Shown in pieces: positions 11,533-25,100 of a stretch of DNA of 64,000 nucleotides (position 1 is the stretch's first letter; each line of letters begins with the position of its first letter). Made by a program: the position numbers and the translations under genes. This stretch comes from Onchocerca volvulus (taxonomy: Eukaryota; Nematoda; Chromadorea; Rhabditida; Onchocercidae), in contig HG738139.1 in the NCBI GenBank assembly GCA_000499405.2, forward strand, positions 13,070,898-13,134,897, written 5' to 3'. The notes beneath the pieces were generated by a model. That model was not told where the DNA came from. It saw nothing but the letters and a program-made list of their open reading frames with translations, and searched no databases.

Positions 11533-14284
11533 TATATTTGTATTCGACGATGTTGTTTGAATTTTTTCACGCTAAAATAATTTTCCAAATTGAAAACATT
11601 TTGTGTGTTTTTGAAATGTTTTAAAATAGTAAACAAAAAAAATTTGATCATTTTCAGCATTTTTCCATTTCTTCATTTTCTACCGCTTCATTTACATTTC
11701 CACATTTTGCTCTTATAGAATTACTTAGGTGAATGATGATAACTTTTTTTTTTTTTTTTTGTTATGTAGTAATACTTACTACTTGCATGCACTTTCCAGT
11801 TGAATTTTCAAGGTTTCCCATTTTTTTTATTCACATCATTTAGCAAAATTTTGCTGCTAAATAAAATTCGTTTGGAAAAATGAATTTTCCTTCTTTTGAA
11901 TTTCTTTTTTAATTCTTATTCATGGAAATTCCTCAAAAGTTAGCCATATTATGGTTAAGATAACTAACTATTACTGAAATTAAGTAATTTTTTCCTGAAA
12001 AAAAAATTTTTGAAAAAAAAAGTTTAAAACTGTTAATTGTAATCTCTTATATTTATGAAAATTGAAGAATCTCCGTAGCAGAATTAAGAATGAATTTATT
12101 TTGTTTCAAAATAAATTTTTAAAATACAATTTTTTTTTTGTTATTTCTACCGGATTTTTTTTCCACCGAATTTCCACCATTTCTACCGGATTTTTTGCCG
12201 CATGCTTTTCAATCACAGAAAGGATTGTTATTTTAAATGAATTTTTTTTTAATTTTTATAAAATCATGAATATGTGACATCAATAATAGCTTTCGTTATA
12301 TGTTCTAATTTCCTATTTCGAATTTTTTAAAATAACCTTTCTACTCTTATATATTTTATATAAGATTTTGAAAATGTCAAGCTTATACGTAAAATGTCAT
12401 ATCACTTTTGGACTGATAAACTTCTAATTCATTTCATTTCAATTCCATTTCGAATAACAACATAATTGTTAAAATAGGAATAAAATTATTATCGCATACT
12501 TTTCTATTCTAATCAAAATATATAGCATGCAATTTGGACAATTTATCATTATCACAAATACATTAAATTGATTTTTGAAAAGAAAAAAAAAACCAAAAAA
12601 AAAAAAAAGAAGAAAAATGTTAAGTTTCTACGGGAAAAGATATATTAATCAATTTTTGCATTGAAAAGATCGATTGAGCCATGACTTTTGATATCTTTTA
12701 GCATTCTCATTTTTTCAAAAAAAACTAAGGAAAAAAAAAAGCATCCATTTCTTTTTCTAATGTATTGTGCATTTATTTTTTGGTTAGTTTTTTTTTTTTT
12801 TTTTGGTCCGCTGCATAATTTTTGCCTAATTTTTTACTAAGGATCGATTTCTTTCCTATTTTTCATACCTATTATCTATTGATTTTTCTTATCCTTATCA
12901 CAATCACTGTAGAAATAAATTGGAAAGTTGCTGAAATTTCAATTGCGTCTTTTTTTTAAGACTTAAATTATGAGATCTATAGAAAGGCGAAAATATTTAT
13001 GCAAAAATTTGTCTCACGTCAAAATGACAGTTGTATTGATATTCTTTATGATATATATTCCTTCAGAAATTCCATTCCAAAATTTCCATTCGATTGTAGC
13101 AAAAATTTAGTCCTTTGAACAGTTTAATTATTGATCAAATAAAATTAAGAATTAATTGTCAAATTTGACGAATGAATGGAATTATTTAGAAATCGTTTGC
13201 AACTAGAAAAAGATAGACAAGGCGGTTCTAAGAATATTTGTAGTGAAATTTCTTTCTCGTAAAACTGGCTCAGCGGAATTTAGAATTCATTTTAGGGTCA
13301 TTGTGGTCAAATTCTTTGCATTTTTATGCAAAATAATTCAAAGATCAAAGAAGAGAAAATGAGTTAAATATTTCCGGTAAGTTCTCATGAGAAATTAGAA
13401 ATTGTTGTTGATGCTAATGATGCAAATTATCTCGTAAGAAAACTGGAATATCACAATTAATTACAATTAAAAGATGAAGACGAGAATTGATATTGAAATT
13501 ATTTTATTGATTTTTATTTCATTTCAAGTTACGATAATCAATACATTTTTATAGCCGTCAAACAGTAAGGAAGAAAATTAAATAAATGGAAAAATCTGTT
13601 TTGTTTTTTATATTGATTAACAATATTAATCTAAAATATTTTGTTTTTATTTTATTTTTTTTTCTTTATATAAAAATCTTAAACATACGCTGTATTACGT
13701 CATTGCAACTTATATTCTTGACGTTGGAAAAGTTTCTTCTGACGTCTTTATCATTTTCGGTTCTAAATCTTAACTATCATATTCCATTTTTTTATTACTT
13801 ATTAAACATCATAAAATTATACGAAAAATCAGACATCGTCGCAAAACTTGATCTACCATCACAATAATTCGAAAGATGAGATAGTGAAATCCGTCAAATT
13901 ATTCGAAGTAATATTTATTGAGCTAATTTATGAGTCGCAAATTTGGCTAAAGAAGAATATATTTGCGAATTTTCGAGAATATCGCTGCATATGCATCATT
14001 AATTGAAGCAAGTGAAAAATTAAGTAATAACCTAACTTTTTTCATAATATGCGAATAAATTATTCTTCAAAATAGCCATAAACGGAATTAACGCATCTAC
14101 AAATTTTACAGTTGCAGATGATTTTTTTTTTTTCTCAGAATCTTTCCCAGATTCCATGTGTTGATAACGGAAGGAATAGCAAAGGGAAAATTATATATAT
14201 ATATATATATATACAAAAGAACGATATCTATATATCAAATAATCGAGTGAAGAATCAGAAAGTAATCAATGATATGCGAATAAA

Positions 14285-14527
14285 TTATTTTTCGAAATAA
14301 CCACAAACGAAATCGCTCATATCTTGCAAAAAATTTTTTGAGAATATCTTAATAAGCTGATTGATTTTCTGAGTGTCACGATAGGTAAGTTTTCCGTCTT
14401 TCACGTATTTCTTCGAAATAGTTCGAACTTTGCTAATAAAAGATTTTCTGAGTGTCATCTCAGATAAACTTTTCACTTTTTCATTTACTTCTTCTTCAAA
14501 GTTCAGACTTCTAATTTTGCTGATCAC
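14285..14527 (-). CDS. Weak candidate exon of an unknown small protein
   Basis: An 80-codon open frame on the minus strand ends with DFVCGYFEK and a TAA stop. It contains an internal repeat of roughly 30 residues (ISKIR... and ISKVR...), and its codon content is less AT-skewed than its surroundings. The block around the stop codon recurs upstream on the plus-strand map at 14047-14100, where the same frame ends VYGYFEE and stop. A possible splice acceptor precedes it (GATCAG near 14519). I recognise no family. It could be one exon of a tandemly duplicated small gene or a pseudogene. Confidence 0.2.
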   Translation of the reverse strand: MISKIRSLNFEEEVNEKVKSLSEMTLRKSFISKVRTISKKYVKDGKLTYRDTQKINQLIKIFSKNFLQDMSDFVCGYFEK

Positions 14528-15139
14528 AGGTACATTTATGAGATATATCTAACAACGAGAGGCTCCGATATTTTAAAACTAAAGGCTCCAAGATTCTCGG
14601 CGAATTTTCGATTAGAAGTAATGATAAATTAGGCAGCATTCATATGTAAAATGAAAGAATTAAACTAAAATGGGAAAATACATTGTTGATTTTACCAGAA
14701 AACATGGATTAAAAATTTGCTCTCTAATATTCTGAAATTCTAATTACCAACCTGAAAATTCCTAGATTTTTTTTCGATTAGAGTTAGAACTTGAAATTTA
14801 TTACCATCTAAATGAAAATATATTCCTATCAGTGAAAAGTTAGATGGCTGAAAACAAGAAAGTTAAAAAAAAAAAAAATTACGGAAAAATTATGCCAACA
14901 TCTTCACTATTCGTGGACTAGATTGTCTTTCCAAAAAGGCCAGTTTATAAAACTTTACAATTCTCAGATTTCCTTTTTCAGATCTCAGTCAAATAATTTT
15001 TGTCAGCCAATTATTTTAGGTCAAAATAAGATAATTATTTTAGATCGAAATAATACACATTAGATTGCTTATCAATATTGTTTGTCATCTTTCAAATCAA
15101 TTTTACATTGTTCTTTGAGGAAAGGAAACAAAATGAAAG

Positions 15140-15580
15140 GGATTCTTATTGAAATAATTCGGATGTCAAATAGGTGGTGATGATGGGTGGTGATGGTCCC
15201 AAGGCCATATGCCAACCAATCTTGGTGGTTAACCTTAATTTGCGGTCTCTTCAACTTCGCAATTGTCATTGTTTATATTATCCAGCAATTGGTGTGTATT
15301 ATTATTCATTAGATATTTTATCAATTGGCGAAATCTTTTGCCCATTGGCAAGACAGTCATTCATTCCATCGTTGATTTTGCGATTGAATTACGTATCGCA
15401 AAATCCATTGGTTTACTGATTGTTGTTGTGAAGAAGACGAATGCGACAGGAAGGAAGGGCAAACCCGAAGAGTGTATAGTATGTGCTTTTAATCCTCTAT
15501 CAGAATTCTATCACTGATCGAGACTTTGCGGTGATACGATGCGAGAATGATGGAGCATGAAAGGAAGAGAGTTTTACCTG
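15140..15580. other. GC-richer non-repetitive island of unknown role
   Basis: This stretch has clearly fewer homopolymer runs and higher GC than its flanks, and includes GGTGGTGATG repeats. Open frames occur in two plus-strand frames and one minus-strand frame, but none resembles a known protein or is bounded by convincing splice sites with matching phase. It could be a regulatory element, a non-coding RNA or an old insertion. Confidence 0.3.
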
Positions 15581-18500
15581 CCAACTCTTAAAATTATATA
15601 GTCATGATTCATATTGGTTTCATCGTTGAATAAATAGTTATCATCAGTAGGGGGTCAATCTTGCGCGAATTTCGCGATCAGATACAAGTATTTTCTAGTT
15701 TAATTAATCTTAATTGACACTCCTTAAATTTTTTATTGACCAGATTACACTGTTGAAAGTCATTCAAAAAAAAATCCACAATTTTCTTCTTTTTTTTTTG
15801 CAGTTTGATTATTGATAAAGTTTGCAAGTTTTTTTTTTGAAATGGTAAAAATTGATAAGGAATAATAGAAGTAAATGATTTTTGATATTTTCAAACTTTA
15901 TTTTTATATTTGATATCTTTTTATTGTTGCAGCCATAGTTGTTTCATAAATTATGTATTTCTAAGAATTCTTGTTTTACTAAATCCTATAATTCGTATTT
16001 TGTTTAGATTATTAATCCTAACAATGCCAAGATATCATTCTCAAAATCATCATATCAAAAGTCTCCGAGTTTATTCTTGAGAATAACTGATATCTCTCAG
16101 CTTTTATCATCTAAAATTTCAGTCTCTTTGTTCTTTTTCAATATCAGAAATCGGGAATGACAATACTCTTTAATTTCAATTGTTACATGGTTTTTGTTCC
16201 TCTAAAATCTAAGATTTTTTTTCAGTTTCTAAGTTTTGAAAATTATTTTTGCTCTTGCTAAATTTCGGGATTTTCTGCAAGACAAACTAAATTATATTTC
16301 CTCGGATAATTTCTTCAGTTTCTTTTTAAAGTTCACAAAAAGCCAATTTGAATATGATCCAAAAATAAATGTAGTTATTGCGGAAATTCATTTGAAATAA
16401 TATTTAATATCTAAATTTGTTATTCTAAAATCAGTTCAAAAATTTTTTCAAGTGTTCTATGCTTTTGACAGTTATAAAGAAATCATTTTGCTCTGCAATT
16501 CTCATCACTTTGTATCGATGTATTTATTTCCAAAGAATCGAACGAGTTCAAAATATGAATAAAACCAGTACTTATTGTAAAAAAAAAAAAAAAAAAAAAA
16601 GAAATCGGTGTCATGTACTAAATTTTTATAAATTGAATAAATGCATAAATTATTTCTTTGTTTGCATTGTACTGCGTTAAGAATTCAAAAATTTTTGAGT
16701 TTAATCATGAAATTAATGGAGTAATTAATTAAAAAAACACATTCATTGACAGTTATTATTATGAATACGATCATTATTAAATTTGCTTTAGATAATGCGA
16801 AATCGGAACTTGTTCTTTTCGTGTTTACAAATGGTAATATACATATTTTATAAAAAACTTACTAACGACTTTTTAATAGATTGTACATTTCACTAAATCT
16901 TTCGTTATGTTTTTTTTTTTTTTTTCTATCATTATTTGAAATTAAAATTTGTCATTTTGAGTAGTCGTGAATAACCGGCAGTTCGAATCATTTTTTACTA
17001 TTTTAAAAAATAATGGATTCTTCATTCCTTCGAGATAAAAGATTTTTAAATATCATAAGTTATTTTCTTTCTCCTATCATTCTGATGAAATGAGCTTAGC
17101 ACAAAGTTCAAAAACATTGTCGGATGGTGTTTCGGCAGCGAATGTTTTTGACAGCTTTTTAAAAACGTCATGTAAATAGTTTCTAGTGAAAAATGCCATC
17201 AGTTATTCTTATTCTTTTTTTTTCTCATTTCTCGAACCTAAAAAAACATGAAACTTCTATAAACTTCAGCGTCTAGATAATCTAGCTAATAGCCTATTCA
17301 TCATTATATGATATTATTGACTTTACTTTTGATTTTGTAATCAACGATGTCATTTATAATTTCACGAAAGCTAAAAAGATTCATCTTTCTGTTTACGTAT
17401 CAAAGAAATATGAGAAATGTTTGCACGATTTAAAAAAAAAAAAAAACTTAGCAATAATAGCAAATTTTATACCACTCGATTCTCGAACTATATCTTTATC
17501 CAAACTCTTGAGAAAAATAGAATAGAAAAATAAGTTAGCAGATTTTATTCTTGCTACGTCGATAAAAATGAAAATAGGAAATTAGGGCCAGTTTATTCGA
17601 TTTTTAAGGCATAAAATTTGCAAGTATAGCATTCACTGCAAAATATTATCATAGAAATGAATGAAAAAAATAGCATGAAGTTGTCAAAAAATGCTTCTGA
17701 ATCATATATTTTCCACTGAACACGTTTTACTCCATTTTTTTTTTTCATTTTTCGATCTAAATCAGCATTGAAATTGCTATGAAATTCAATATTTGCATAA
17801 GTTAGTCGCCAATCCACCGGTTTAAAAAAAAAAAATTAGCTTAGCTTGTTCTATTCTTAATGCAAAAAATCTTTAAAAATAATATTTAGCATAAAATATA
17901 TTTTAAAAAAAAAGTGAGTAAAGAAAGAAGCATGAAACTGTCAAGAAATACTTCTGAATCATTTATTTTTCATTAAAAATATTTTTCAGACATTTCATTT
18001 CAATTCTCATTTCATCCATTCAAGCATTCTTCTTCATCACAAAGTGGGAAACATATCAATGTACTTGTGAACATTGCTCTGTGGTCTATCTTTGTGTATT
18101 TGTGTGTGCATTTCAATCTAAGGAAAGGTGTATTTGATCCGGTTCCAATTATCATTTGCTTTTTCTTTTCCTTATCTCTTCTCTTTTGATCCATCTTTTG
18201 AAGACAAAGAAGGAAAGAATTTTATCATTTTCTAATAGCAATGAGAATATTTTTAAATTTAATTTTCTTTATATCAAAAAAAAAAAAAGAGAGAGAAATG
18301 AGCAGGGAAGCACTGTGTGTGTGCATGAATGATTTTAACTTTTTTTTTTCTAAAAAACCTAAGTCAACGTTTAAATCATTCCATAGCGCCAATTCTGCTT
18401 ACCAAAAATGGCCCATTTGGAATATACTTTAATTTCTATGCGTCATTCAAGCAAACAAGACGTCATACTCATTGAAAGTTTGAGAATAGATTGAAGACGT

Positions 18501-21500
18501 TTCGTCTCGCAGTTTTTCTAATCAAGCGATTAACCAAATATAACAGCTTCATTACGTATTCCATCTCTCTAAAAATTTTGAGATTGCTTCTTCTTTCAAT
18601 TTTAATATCCGAATAATGATTGTGAAAATGATGGCATTAAATGTCAGTAAGACAAAGATAAGAAATAATTTTTCTTCAATTAATATATATGTGTTGGTAT
18701 CTCTCTATATCTCCGTTAATTACGCTTCGTAAATTCTTCCGCTTCACTAAATATCACAATAAAGCAATATATTCAGACAACAAAGCTAAGTTAAAATAAT
18801 TGATTTATTGATAGTTGATTATAACCTGTTATCATTGAAACTTGTTTATTTTGTTTACAACTATCATCAGACTTTGTAATTTTAAATTTATGTCTTAAAG
18901 TTCAAAATAAAAGAAAAAGAACACTGCTTGGAATGTTTACTCAATGATAATAGCGTCATGAAATTGAATGAAATGGAATAGATGATGTATTGTGTTTAAA
19001 TCCATTTTGACAATTTTTTACTCTCTGGAATTCTTATCATTTTTGAGGTTTCTTATCATTCTCGACTACTTCGATGATCTCTGAAGCTGTTCAATTGTTT
19101 GTTATTTCTTCTTACATTTGCTTCATTAATTCTTCACATCTCTTATTCTTCTCAATGCTTTTTTTGAATGTTTCAAAGCAAGAAATCAATATGAAAGCAA
19201 TCAGTTATTTTTTTTTTTTTTTTTTTTTTGATAATGAAGGCAACTATCACTGACTGTAATGTAATCATTCACTGATGGTAGAAATTTCTAATCATATTCG
19301 GCCGTCCTAAAATTATGGCATGATCCAAGCAGAAAATATTTTCACGATAAAAATCATTCTGAAATCATCTCATAAAAATTTTTTTTAAAATGATTCTATA
19401 TGAGTCATTTCCTTATTTTTTCGAAAATTTTATAAACGATAATTGATTAGTATAACGATTTTAGCTCGGTATATGAAAAGACAATTCAGCTGCACATTTT
19501 TTGAAATATGTTTTCATCTTTATCGTCTGATTCATTGCGAAGTTTTTATTGAGCTTACCAATTGATGCTATTGGTGAAATCATTTTAATTTCAAAGTTTT
19601 CGGAAAAAATTTTTAAATCTAAATATTTGAACTTAATGATGAATGCAATTGCATTATTGATTACTGTTAATTAATTTAATGGAATTAAATAGAAGAATTG
19701 AATTAACTAATTGTGAAATCAAATTTTAAAATTTACCATCAATTTTTTTGAATTCTTTAAGCGATTTTTTATTCTTCATTGTTCTATTACATTTTTAAGG
19801 TCAAAATCTTTCTCTGGCCTATTTATTATCAATTTTAATCCATATTATTTTTAAAGTTTGATTTGTTAGAAGAACTTCTTTTAGTTCTCTCATTGAAAAA
19901 TGCAATTTGTGTGAATTTGTTTTGTTAGGCTTGTTGTTCTTCTATTTACTTTTTAGGTATTATCTTAAATGTCAATGAATCAAATACAAAAATGCTTTGA
20001 ATGAAATTGTGATTGCCAATACTATTAAATTTTATTGCTCATATGATAGAATTAGAAGAATTCAAGACATTCCATCTTTTCAAATTTCTTTTGAGATTGA
20101 TTGTTCGAAACTTCTGAAGTTGATTGTTTGTTAATCATTCAATTTCTCGATCTCACCTAATTCTAGTAGTCAAGAAAGAAGCTTAACTAGGAGATACGAT
20201 AGATTTTATTCATTTTTAAAAAACGAGTAACTCAAATGCATTTGCTATTGGAAATTTCATCAATCACAATGTTCGTTCTATATTTTGTTTACTTTCTTGA
20301 ATTTCTTTCTCTACATCTTTTCAGTCTGCTTGAATTGCTTTTGAATTTTAAACATATCATTATTTTTTTTATGGAAAGATAAAAATAGAAATAACAATAA
20401 AAAAAAAAAAAATCTTAATGCATGGAATTTTTTTCTATTGTATTTGTTGATGTTCTATTTCAAAATTTCATTTTACAACTGTTCATTTTCTTTTTTTCTA
20501 CAAATTCAAGTATTTGGATTATTTTCAACTTGAAACGGTTTTTTTTCCCTCATTTGTTTCATCATTAGTTTCAATTGTTTCAAATTAGTTTAACTCTAAA
20601 TTGCTACTATCTTTTCCTAGCTTTTGTTTAGACATTTTTGAAGAAATCTTCGAAATATTTAATTATTTACCTGTGATAGTAATAAAAACTTAATTACTCC
20701 CGGATGACATCGCTATAAAGCAAAGATCATCGTATATAAATATCTTGAATATTATTATTTATACCGATTTTTTCAAGTCAAAATTTTTTAAACTTGTCTA
20801 AAATATTTGTTTGGCATATTTATTGATTTATTTTTTCGACTTAACTTTTACTTTTTGCACACTGCAATGAGATGTTTCAGTCGAATGAAATAAATGAATG
20901 TGTTTCACTCATTTTTTGATAAAATTTTCAGCTTAATTTAAATCAATGATCCGATCCAGTGCAAGTTTTCTTTTTTATTTTAAAAAAGAAAAAAGTTTTT
21001 TAAAGTGGAAAGTTTGTCTAAAATATTTGAATTAACGGCAAAATTGTTAAAGTACATAAGCAAGCTCTTTCGTTCAAATCAAAAATTTTTTCGAATTTCT
21101 TCTTCAGTTTTGCTGCTACAATAAATTTGATATATTCGAATAAAACTAGCTTGAAATCTTTCTCATTTTTTTTCTTGTTTTTTTCTTTTCAAAAAAATTC
21201 CTTTTTATTAGGTAAAAAAAAAAACTTTTTTTATCATTTTATTACTAATCATAGGTTTATGCCTATTTGTTGAAGTTAACTTCTTTGAAGTGTTGAAAGG
21301 ATTGGTATATTAGTTACATGTTGAGTTAGATTTTCTAGTTTAATTATTTTTGTAGAAATGTTTGGTTGTGATCTAAGAGATTTGAAAATTTTATTTTTTC
21401 TTAATTTTATTTTTTGATATTGCATATCAATGGGGGTATTCAACTATAACTTTCATGAATGTACACTATTTTGCTTATTTTTTACAGTTTCTCTCAATCT

Positions 21501-22128
21501 TAAAAATTTTTTTTAATAAAATATTTCACAAAACATAATAACTTATATTCCATAAATTGTTTTGCTTATTTACTTAACGCTTTCACTGTACCCAATGGTG
21601 TTAGTAATGTTTAGTGAGAAAAAAAAAATTTTGTTAAATAAATAAAATTGTTAAATAAACAAGGAATAAATTTAATTTCTAGTTAATTGTGAACCATAAA
21701 TTTTTATTTCATTAAGATTATTGATTTCAATATACAGGTAAATAATGGAAAATTAAGAAATTGACATGTTTTTTTGATACTTCATTAAATATAAATTTAT
21801 AATTAAAATTTGTTAAATAAATAAAATAAAGATAAGTGGCATATTCAAGCCGAGATACATATCTCCATGGTGCGTTATTAATTGAAGAATTGATAATTTA
21901 AAAGTTAAAAAAGATAAATTACTTAAAGAATTGATAATCTTGAATTGATAATCTGAAACAAACTGATAATCTAAATGATAATTACTGTAAAGTTCTATAT
22001 CTTTCTTTCTATGTCATATGCATTTATATTTTAGGTTATTTCTTGGAAAAATTATTGAAACTAGATTGTTTAAAAAAGAATTGATTTTTTTTTTTTATGT
22101 CGAAATATTTTTAGCTTTATTCATTTAT

Positions 22129-22179
22129 TTTAACATATTTTATCAATAAGAGAAATTTAACATATTTTATCAATAAGAG
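22129..22179. repeat. 27-bp tandem duplication
   Basis: TTTAACATATTTTATCAATA starts at 22129 and again at 22156; each copy continues AAGAG. The first 24 bases of the unit are identical in the two copies. Non-coding. Confidence 0.8.
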
Positions 22180-25100
22180 GAAAGTATAGTACTGAAAAAA
22201 TATTGATTGAAAATTTTTAATCATTCTTAATTCACATTGATACTTTTTATAAAACTATTTAATGAATGTCTCGTTTCATCGACAACACTTGACAGTGCCG
22301 CAAATTTCGACGGTAATTTGTTAGTTTTTATTTTCTTCTAACAATAAATTTTATGAAAAATTTAAAAAAAGAAAAAAAAAAGAAAAAAAAGAAGAAAAAT
22401 TTCAGCGAATACTTCAATTTCATTTTCATATAGTAATTGTTTAGCAAATTGAATAAACATTGATGTTACTCCTGCTGAGGCTTAGATAAATTTATAAACT
22501 AGCTTACACATTCAGATGACATCAGATGACAGTGTCACATTTTAAAAAAACTGTCGCGAAATATTATCAAATCAATATCTATCAATTTTGTTGAATTTAT
22601 TAATCTCAGACCAGTTAATCTATAGTTTTGTTGAATTTTAAATATTACAATATGGGAGATTTATTTTAGACAAATTACTAATAATTTATTTCGAATTTAA
22701 ATAAAATTTTTATCCAAAATATATTTGCGTCGAATATTTTTATCATTTTTTCCACAACTTTTTTTTTTTTTGATTTAAATTATTTATGGATAAAAATTAA
22801 AATTTTTGGAGTTATTTCATTTTGAATGTTAATTGTCGATCGAAAGACGACAACAATTCATCAAAAAATGAATTTTTACCAGATTTTTTATTCATATTTC
22901 GTTGTTCATTTAAAAAAGTCATTTCTTTTGTTGGTGTTTTTTCAATATAATTTGTTGTTACCTTGACTTATTTGTTTCGTTCGTAAGAGCGATTATCGTA
23001 TACAATAATCATTTCTGATATATTATATCTATTGTTGTTGTTGTTGTATTTATTAAACAGTTTAATAAACAAATATAATAGTAAAGGTCAAATTGATCGT
23101 CTTTTCTTGTTGAACTCTTTCTTTTTTTTTTTTTTTTTTTTTATAATCTCATCAATTCAATCAATCATAAATAAAAATTTCTTTGCCGTTTTGTTGATGG
23201 GAATAACAAATTTTTCGCGCTTTTTTAACACAAAAATTTTTATGCTAAAAATTTTTCAACTAAAATGTATTCAAAAATTGAAATGAATCATAGATTTGAT
23301 GAAATAGTAATAATTAGAAATGATAAATTAAGTCTTAATAAATGATAAAAAAAAAAAAAAGAATTGAGCATTTGAGATGATCTTTAAGTAGGATGTATTC
23401 TTATCATTGATAGGTCTTTTTTTGATTAAATTTATTGATAGATAAACTTTGGAATCTTTCTGGATTCTTCGATTTTTTAGTAAAGCTAAACTTAAATGTG
23501 ATTAAATGTCAATGAAATCTTACTGAATTCTGCTTCGGGAATCTTTCTGAAATCTTTCTCGATTCCGAATCCTTCCATTTCATTTTGATTTAAAATTGAC
23601 ATTGAAATGCTTAATAAGTGCAAGCTTCAGCATATTTGAAATTACCTCCAGAAAATCTTTAGCCATGTCTGAAAAAGGTTGCTAAAAATAAAATGCAAAG
23701 GTCAAAATTTTTCATTTAAGCAAATCGAAAAAAAAAAAACGTCTAATTTTGAAATATTAAAATTAAAATTCTATGCAAAAATAGATGTGGAATGGTAGAA
23801 ATTTCCACACATAATTTTTTCTTTTCTAAAAATTTTAATGCGACAATTCAAAATGTTCAACAGTCCATGAAATAGCAATTTATTATTTTTTGTACAATTT
23901 ATGCAAAATATCTATTTTCTTTTTTATTTTTTTGACAAATTTCGTTTTTAAAATTTTTTTGCGTCGCGATGCCAATAACTAGAATTGGAAGAAAAGACGG
24001 AGCAGATGTTTTGCTTGCATTAGTTATTTTAGCTATTCACTAATTTTTTTTTTTTGTCGTAATAATCGTCGTAAATTTTTGCATTATTTTTTACGAAATA
24101 CGCTTTGCGTTCGGGCGATTTGGTTGTCTATCATTTTATACTATTTGCTAGGTGCAAAATGCTATGTATAATACAATAATACGTTTGTTTTCTCAAGATT
24201 ATATTCGAAAATTGTGACAGATGACGAATAACTTTCTAAACAAAACAAACAAACTTTAATAAATAGACTGAAATTTGAAAAATTTTTATTTTCACCAAAC
24301 ATGATTTCAAAAAATAAATGAATTTATTACAGACTATATTTGAGAAAACTTTTATTCTACTTCAATATATTATAAATTGAAATTTCAAAAACTTTTGTTT
24401 TCAAAAAAATGATTTTTTAAAATGCTGCATGAACTTAACTTAAATGTTTAAAAATTTTCTTCAAATAGCATGAAATATTCAAGATGAAGCAAAAAATTCA
24501 AAAATTAATGATAGAAATGAATCATTTGTGAATTGCATTAATTATGTAAATCATTTCCTTCATTAATAATTTTCTTCGTTAGTTTTCATCATTAAATCAC
24601 TTTTATAATTGGCGATTTATTAAATCATTCGGTTAAATAATATGTTATTAAAAGATTATATGTAATAATTCTAAAATATAGTATAAAGAAAACGTATATT
24701 AAATCTCGTAACTCCGTATTGTATACTTTCTTCTTTAGTTACGGACGTGTTTTTGACGTATTACGTACGTGTTTTTAAAAAAATGAATCAGCTACCATGA
24801 TGTCGGATGTGATTAATTCTACTTCTCATCAAATCAACAAACTTTTTCACTTTATAAATACTGTATTAATCATCAAACTTTTTTACACTGTAAAATTTTC
24901 ATCTAGACGAAAGAAAGCAACCCATGCTTGCTAATACCTATAAATTATTATATTTGGTATTAAAAAAAAAAAAAAAAAAAAGAAAAAATCAAATGGACAA
25001 CTTTTAAACCATCTGTTCGTGAGTATTTTGAAATTCATTCTTCGTTTTAAATACATTTGATTCTTCAAAAAATATTTTTATTGAAAATTCGTGCAAAAAA

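Noticed and set aside
13586..13867. 93-codon plus-strand hydrophobic frame
   Set aside because: Phe, Leu and Ile richness follows directly from T-rich DNA; no homology or splice structure.
16975..17000. GTTCGAATC, a tRNA T-loop-like string
   Set aside because: No matching T-stem, acceptor stem or anticodon arm around it.
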